Below the pieces are notes generated by a model. It worked only from the letters and a program-made list of their open reading frames with translations. It ran no database searches and was not told where the DNA came from. From Lentisphaera profundi (GTDB lineage Bacteria; Verrucomicrobiota; Lentisphaeria; Lentisphaerales; Lentisphaeraceae), in NCBI RefSeq assembly GCF_028728065.1, contig NZ_CP117811.1:558001-622000 (forward strand): 64,000 nucleotides of DNA. The letters run 5' to 3'. This document shows positions 61,671-64,000 of this stretch, piece by piece (within the stretch, counting starts at the first letter, position 1; each line of letters starts with the position of its first letter). The translations under genes were made by a program, and so were the position numbers.

Positions 61671-63038
61671 ATGAGCGACGCCTTCCTACATGTTCTTCTA
61701 GTACTAGCGATTTTCTGGGCTATTTGGTCTCATTTTCCTTTAACGGCCAAGGTGAAACGTCATCGTAAACTCAAAGAGATTTTGCGTTTTTTAAAGCATG
61801 AAACGCGGATGAATGAAGATCTTTATCCCGAAGACTTGAATGCCGAATTATTGGCTTTGAGGAATGAGACTAAGAAAGCATTAAAGGATAAAGCTATTGA
61901 CTTGCCATCCATTGAAGAAAAAGTCGATGCGGTACACAAAAAGATACCTCGTAAGAAATATGCTGATTGGGGTGCTCGTATTGAGGGCTTTGTTGTAGTT
62001 GTAGCGATTGCCTTTGCTTTTCGCGCAGTGATACTTCAGCCGTTTAAGATCCCGACAAATTCAATGCGTCCCACCCTTCATGGAATCAATGTCTACTTAG
62101 AAGATGATTCGAAGATAAAAGAGTTCCGTGAAAATTATTTATACCCAATCTACTTTGGACGCGCTTACTTTAGTAATGATGTGCCTGTTATTGGTGCCAC
62201 TGAGCAGTTAAAAGATGGTCGTAGTTTTTTGATTCAGAAATTATTCACTCGTACATTTTATACCGTAGGTGAAAGTGAGAAAAATGAATTCCCTGGGGAA
62301 ATGAAGCAGTTGGGTGAGGCTTATCAAAAATGGTCCAGTACTGAAACTCCAGAGGCAGATGAAAAGATGCAGGGCTATGTTGAAACGGGTGATAACCTCT
62401 TTGTGAATCGCTATGTTTACAATTTGCGGGAACCGCAAAGAGGCGATATTGCCGTTTTCGAAACGAAGGGTATCAGGCAGTATGATGGCAGTAAGCTTGG
62501 CGGTCAGTTTTATATCAAGCGCTTGGCAGGTACTCCTGGGGATACACTGAAAATAGACTCGAATAGAGACCTATACCTTAGGGAGAGCGGTCAAACTGAA
62601 TTTGTAAAAATGGATCAAATCCATCGTGGTTTTGCCAAAGTGATGAGCAAGGAAAATGGTTATAATGGTTATAAACGCCTGGATGCGTCGGAACGTTATC
62701 GCTACATGATCGCTTTAAATAACAAGATTAAGCCTGAAGAAAATATGGGAATGAACATTTGGAAGCTTACGACTGCTGATGCCACATTATTTTACAAAGA
62801 AGATGGATTTAATCGTTACCTTATTAAAGCTGAGTTTAGTAATGGCTATAAAATGGAGTTCACGGAGGATGCCGATATCTTCACACTTGGTGCGAGGCAA
62901 TACTTTATGCTAGGCGACAATAGCTTCAATAGTTTAGATAGCCGCTCTTGGGGTACAGTACCTAGAGAAAACTTTATGGGTACCGCATGTGCGGTCTTTT
63001 GGCCATTTTCTAAACGCTGGGGCTGGGCGGATAAATAA
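61671..63038 (+). CDS. lepB: Signal peptidase I
   Basis: A 455-residue membrane peptidase, longer than the usual 250-330. Helix 1 near 8-25, a soluble linker, helix 2 near 105-125 (GFVVVVAIAFAFRAVIL), then the catalytic Ser131 in KIPTNSMRPTLHG and Lys283 in YIKRLAGTPGDTL. The box after the serine is split by an insertion of roughly 110 residues before NLFVNRYVYNLREPQRGDIAVF. The closing motif LGDNSFNSLDSRSWG is intact. Removes signal peptides at the outer face of the inner membrane. Confidence 0.93.
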   Translation: MSDAFLHVLLVLAIFWAIWSHFPLTAKVKRHRKLKEILRFLKHETRMNEDLYPEDLNAELLALRNETKKALKDKAIDLPSIEEKVDAVHKKIPRKKYADWGARIEGFVVVVAIAFAFRAVILQPFKIPTNSMRPTLHGINVYLEDDSKIKEFRENYLYPIYFGRAYFSNDVPVIGATEQLKDGRSFLIQKLFTRTFYTVGESEKNEFPGEMKQLGEAYQKWSSTETPEADEKMQGYVETGDNLFVNRYVYNLREPQRGDIAVFETKGIRQYDGSKLGGQFYIKRLAGTPGDTLKIDSNRDLYLRESGQTEFVKMDQIHRGFAKVMSKENGYNGYKRLDASERYRYMIALNNKIKPEENMGMNIWKLTTADATLFYKEDGFNRYLIKAEFSNGYKMEFTEDADIFTLGARQYFMLGDNSFNSLDSRSWGTVPRENFMGTACAVFWPFSKRWGWADK

Positions 63039-63039
63039 A

Positions 63040-63078
63040 GCATTTTCTCATTTATCAATGAGGTGAAAAATGTTTTTC
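63040..63078 (+). terminator. Candidate terminator after lepB
   Basis: CATTTTCTCATT and AATGAGGTGAAAAATG pair with a bulge and are followed by TTTTT. Confidence 0.5.
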
Positions 63079-63126
63079 GCATTACTTTAAGTTTTTATAT
63101 TTAATAATTTTTAAGATACAGGATAA

Positions 63127-63582
63127 ATGATGAATATTCTTTTTGTCTGCAATGCCAATTCATGTCGTAGCCCTATGGCGGCGGCTTTTTTCAATCACTT
63201 ATGTGCCCAAAATAAAATTACTGATGTAGCCGCAGTTTCAGCGGGAGCTCAGGCAGTGGAAGGGGATCCAGCATCTAAGTTAGCCGTTAAACTTATGTCT
63301 AACTTGGGAGTGTCGATTGAAAATCATATTTCACGTCGCGTAACGGAAGAGATGATTAGTGACTGTGAAGCTGTTTTTTGTATGGAAAAGGCTCAATTAA
63401 ATGAATTGACCAAAGATTTTCCAGAAGCCAAAGAAAAAGCACGTCTGCTCCTAACCGTATTGGATAGTAAGTTAGGCGTAGAAGACCCACTTGATGGAGA
63501 TGAAGAAATGTATCAGCAATGTTTTCTAAACATGATGCCAGCTTTAGCTGAACTTGCCGATCGGATTATTAGATCACGATAA
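63127..63582 (+). CDS. Low-molecular-weight protein tyrosine phosphatase / arsenate reductase-like
   Basis: A 151-residue protein with the LMW-PTP P-loop VCNANSCRSPMAAAFF near residue 8 (Cys-x5-Arg-Ser) and the catalytic-acid loop VEDPLDGDEEMY near 118. The SAGAQAVEGDPA and ISRRVTEEMI segments are typical of the family. It may act on phosphotyrosine or phosphoarginine proteins; arsenate reduction is less likely without the extra cysteines. It follows lepB by 88 bp and precedes the partial gene by 3 bp. Confidence 0.9.
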   Translation: MMNILFVCNANSCRSPMAAAFFNHLCAQNKITDVAAVSAGAQAVEGDPASKLAVKLMSNLGVSIENHISRRVTEEMISDCEAVFCMEKAQLNELTKDFPEAKEKARLLLTVLDSKLGVEDPLDGDEEMYQQCFLNMMPALAELADRIIRSR

Positions 63583-63585
63583 ACG

Positions 63586-64000
63586 ATGGTCCGTTTATCT
63601 CTCCGTGCTTTAATCGCCTTGTGTGCAGCAATGGCGGTTTATGTTTCTGTTCTTAGTTGGCGCGGAGCCAGGAGTAAGGCGAAATATGATAGTAAAGAAC
63701 TAATAAATATTTCGCAATCTCTGAAGAACCCCAGCTCAAGAGTAGAGCTTAAGGCACCGGCTATTGGTGAAATAGCTGATACTGAAATTGCTGCGAATAC
63801 CGCAAATTTTAAACAAGTCCTCCTGTCTTGGGTTCGTGAAAATCCAACGGGAACTTTGGCTTGGGCCTTGAGCCTAGAGTCAAATGAACGCAAGGTTCTT
63901 GTGTTCACAGAATTTTTAGCCATTTGGATGCGTGAATCCCCACAGGAATGTGGTGATTGGTTGATCAGTAATCAAGATCAAGCTTTTGTAGAAGATGGCT
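63586..64000 (+). CDS. Unrecognised membrane-anchored protein, N-terminal 138 residues (runs off window)
   Basis: Open from ATG 63586 to the window edge. Residues 5-25 are a signal anchor (LRALIALCAAMAVYVSVLSW), then a soluble helical region including QVLLSWVRENPTGTLAWALS and FLAIWMRESPQECGDWLIS. The repeated pattern W-x-R-E-x-P-x-x-x-x-x-W suggests a helical repeat. The 3-bp spacing after the phosphatase gene and the sense strand support it over an antisense frame in the same place. Confidence 0.72.
   Translation, partial: MVRLSLRALIALCAAMAVYVSVLSWRGARSKAKYDSKELINISQSLKNPSSRVELKAPAIGEIADTEIAANTANFKQVLLSWVRENPTGTLAWALSLESNERKVLVFTEFLAIWMRESPQECGDWLISNQDQAFVEDG

Noticed and set aside
63639-63923. 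94-residue minus-strand ORF at the right end
   Set aside because: The plus strand has an uninterrupted frame from ATG 63586 with a signal anchor, 3 bp after the phosphatase; the antisense frame is its shadow.

Overview
Organism. The window is a moderately AT-rich bacterial chromosome segment from a Gram-negative (LptD outer-membrane assembly, PpiD-type periplasmic foldase, Mur ligase). The mix of a zinc-ribbon Ser/Thr kinase, Rex, an HPr without other PTS genes, many hypothetical membrane proteins and hairpin-rich intergenic repeats resembles the PVC group, and I would guess a Lentisphaera-like marine bacterium. That placement is inference only; there is no rRNA here.

Layout. 1-4624 (+): a Nudix hydrolase, two calcineurin-like phosphoesterases, a membrane protein and a Ser/Thr kinase, running by overlap into trpE, ilvE and an acyltransferase (to 7950). 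7954-17632 (-): HPr, Rex, PpiD-like foldase, DUF58, pseudo-rhomboid, panD, trpS, thioesterase, rlmN, sixA and a membrane protein. 17817-19863 (+): an unusual uroporphyrinogen-III methyltransferase carrying HemC-like and HemD-like remnants, then aat. 20010-25429 (-): the sucA-sucB-lpd operon. 25600-32377 (+): DEAD-box helicase, NAD kinase, Nudix, thioredoxin-like protein, DUF3010, exported methyltransferase, Tex. 32453-35825: tandem hairpin-rich repeats, one copy split by a complete 2008-bp IS4-type element with 9-bp target duplication, ~30-bp inverted ends, a divergent DUF6788 gene and a 48-bp perfect palindrome that reads as two mirrored promoters. 35884-39518: purC, a membrane protein, a murC homologue, acpS and tRNA-Gly.

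39560-51300 is the most unusual part: about fifteen small genes, nearly all on the minus strand, separated by 45-70-bp elements of shared design (outer CTAAC/GTTAG pair, inner stem with an extrahelical A, central GCTTAGGCTC). I read these as integron attC sites, so this is a gene-cassette array. No integrase gene is visible, so within this window it is a CALIN (attC cluster lacking integrase). Cassette products are small membrane proteins, lipoproteins, lipocalin-like and DUF2071, DUF1289, YdeI and DUF4240 proteins. One attC is cut exactly in two by an IS110/IS1111-type element (about 48936-50876). The non-coding DNA after its transposase holds an 8-nt and a 7-nt segment, flanking a hairpin, that match the two halves of the attC target in the orientation expected for a bridge/seeker guide RNA.

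51687-52481 is a decayed IS200-like (RAYT) transposase gene. From 52714 ordinary (+) genes resume: panB-panC-recX-glgA, lptD, two hypotheticals (one on minus), lepA-lepB, a low-molecular-weight phosphatase and the start of an unrecognised gene that leaves the window. PanB, PanC and PanD together complete pantothenate synthesis from two loci; AcpS uses the resulting CoA.
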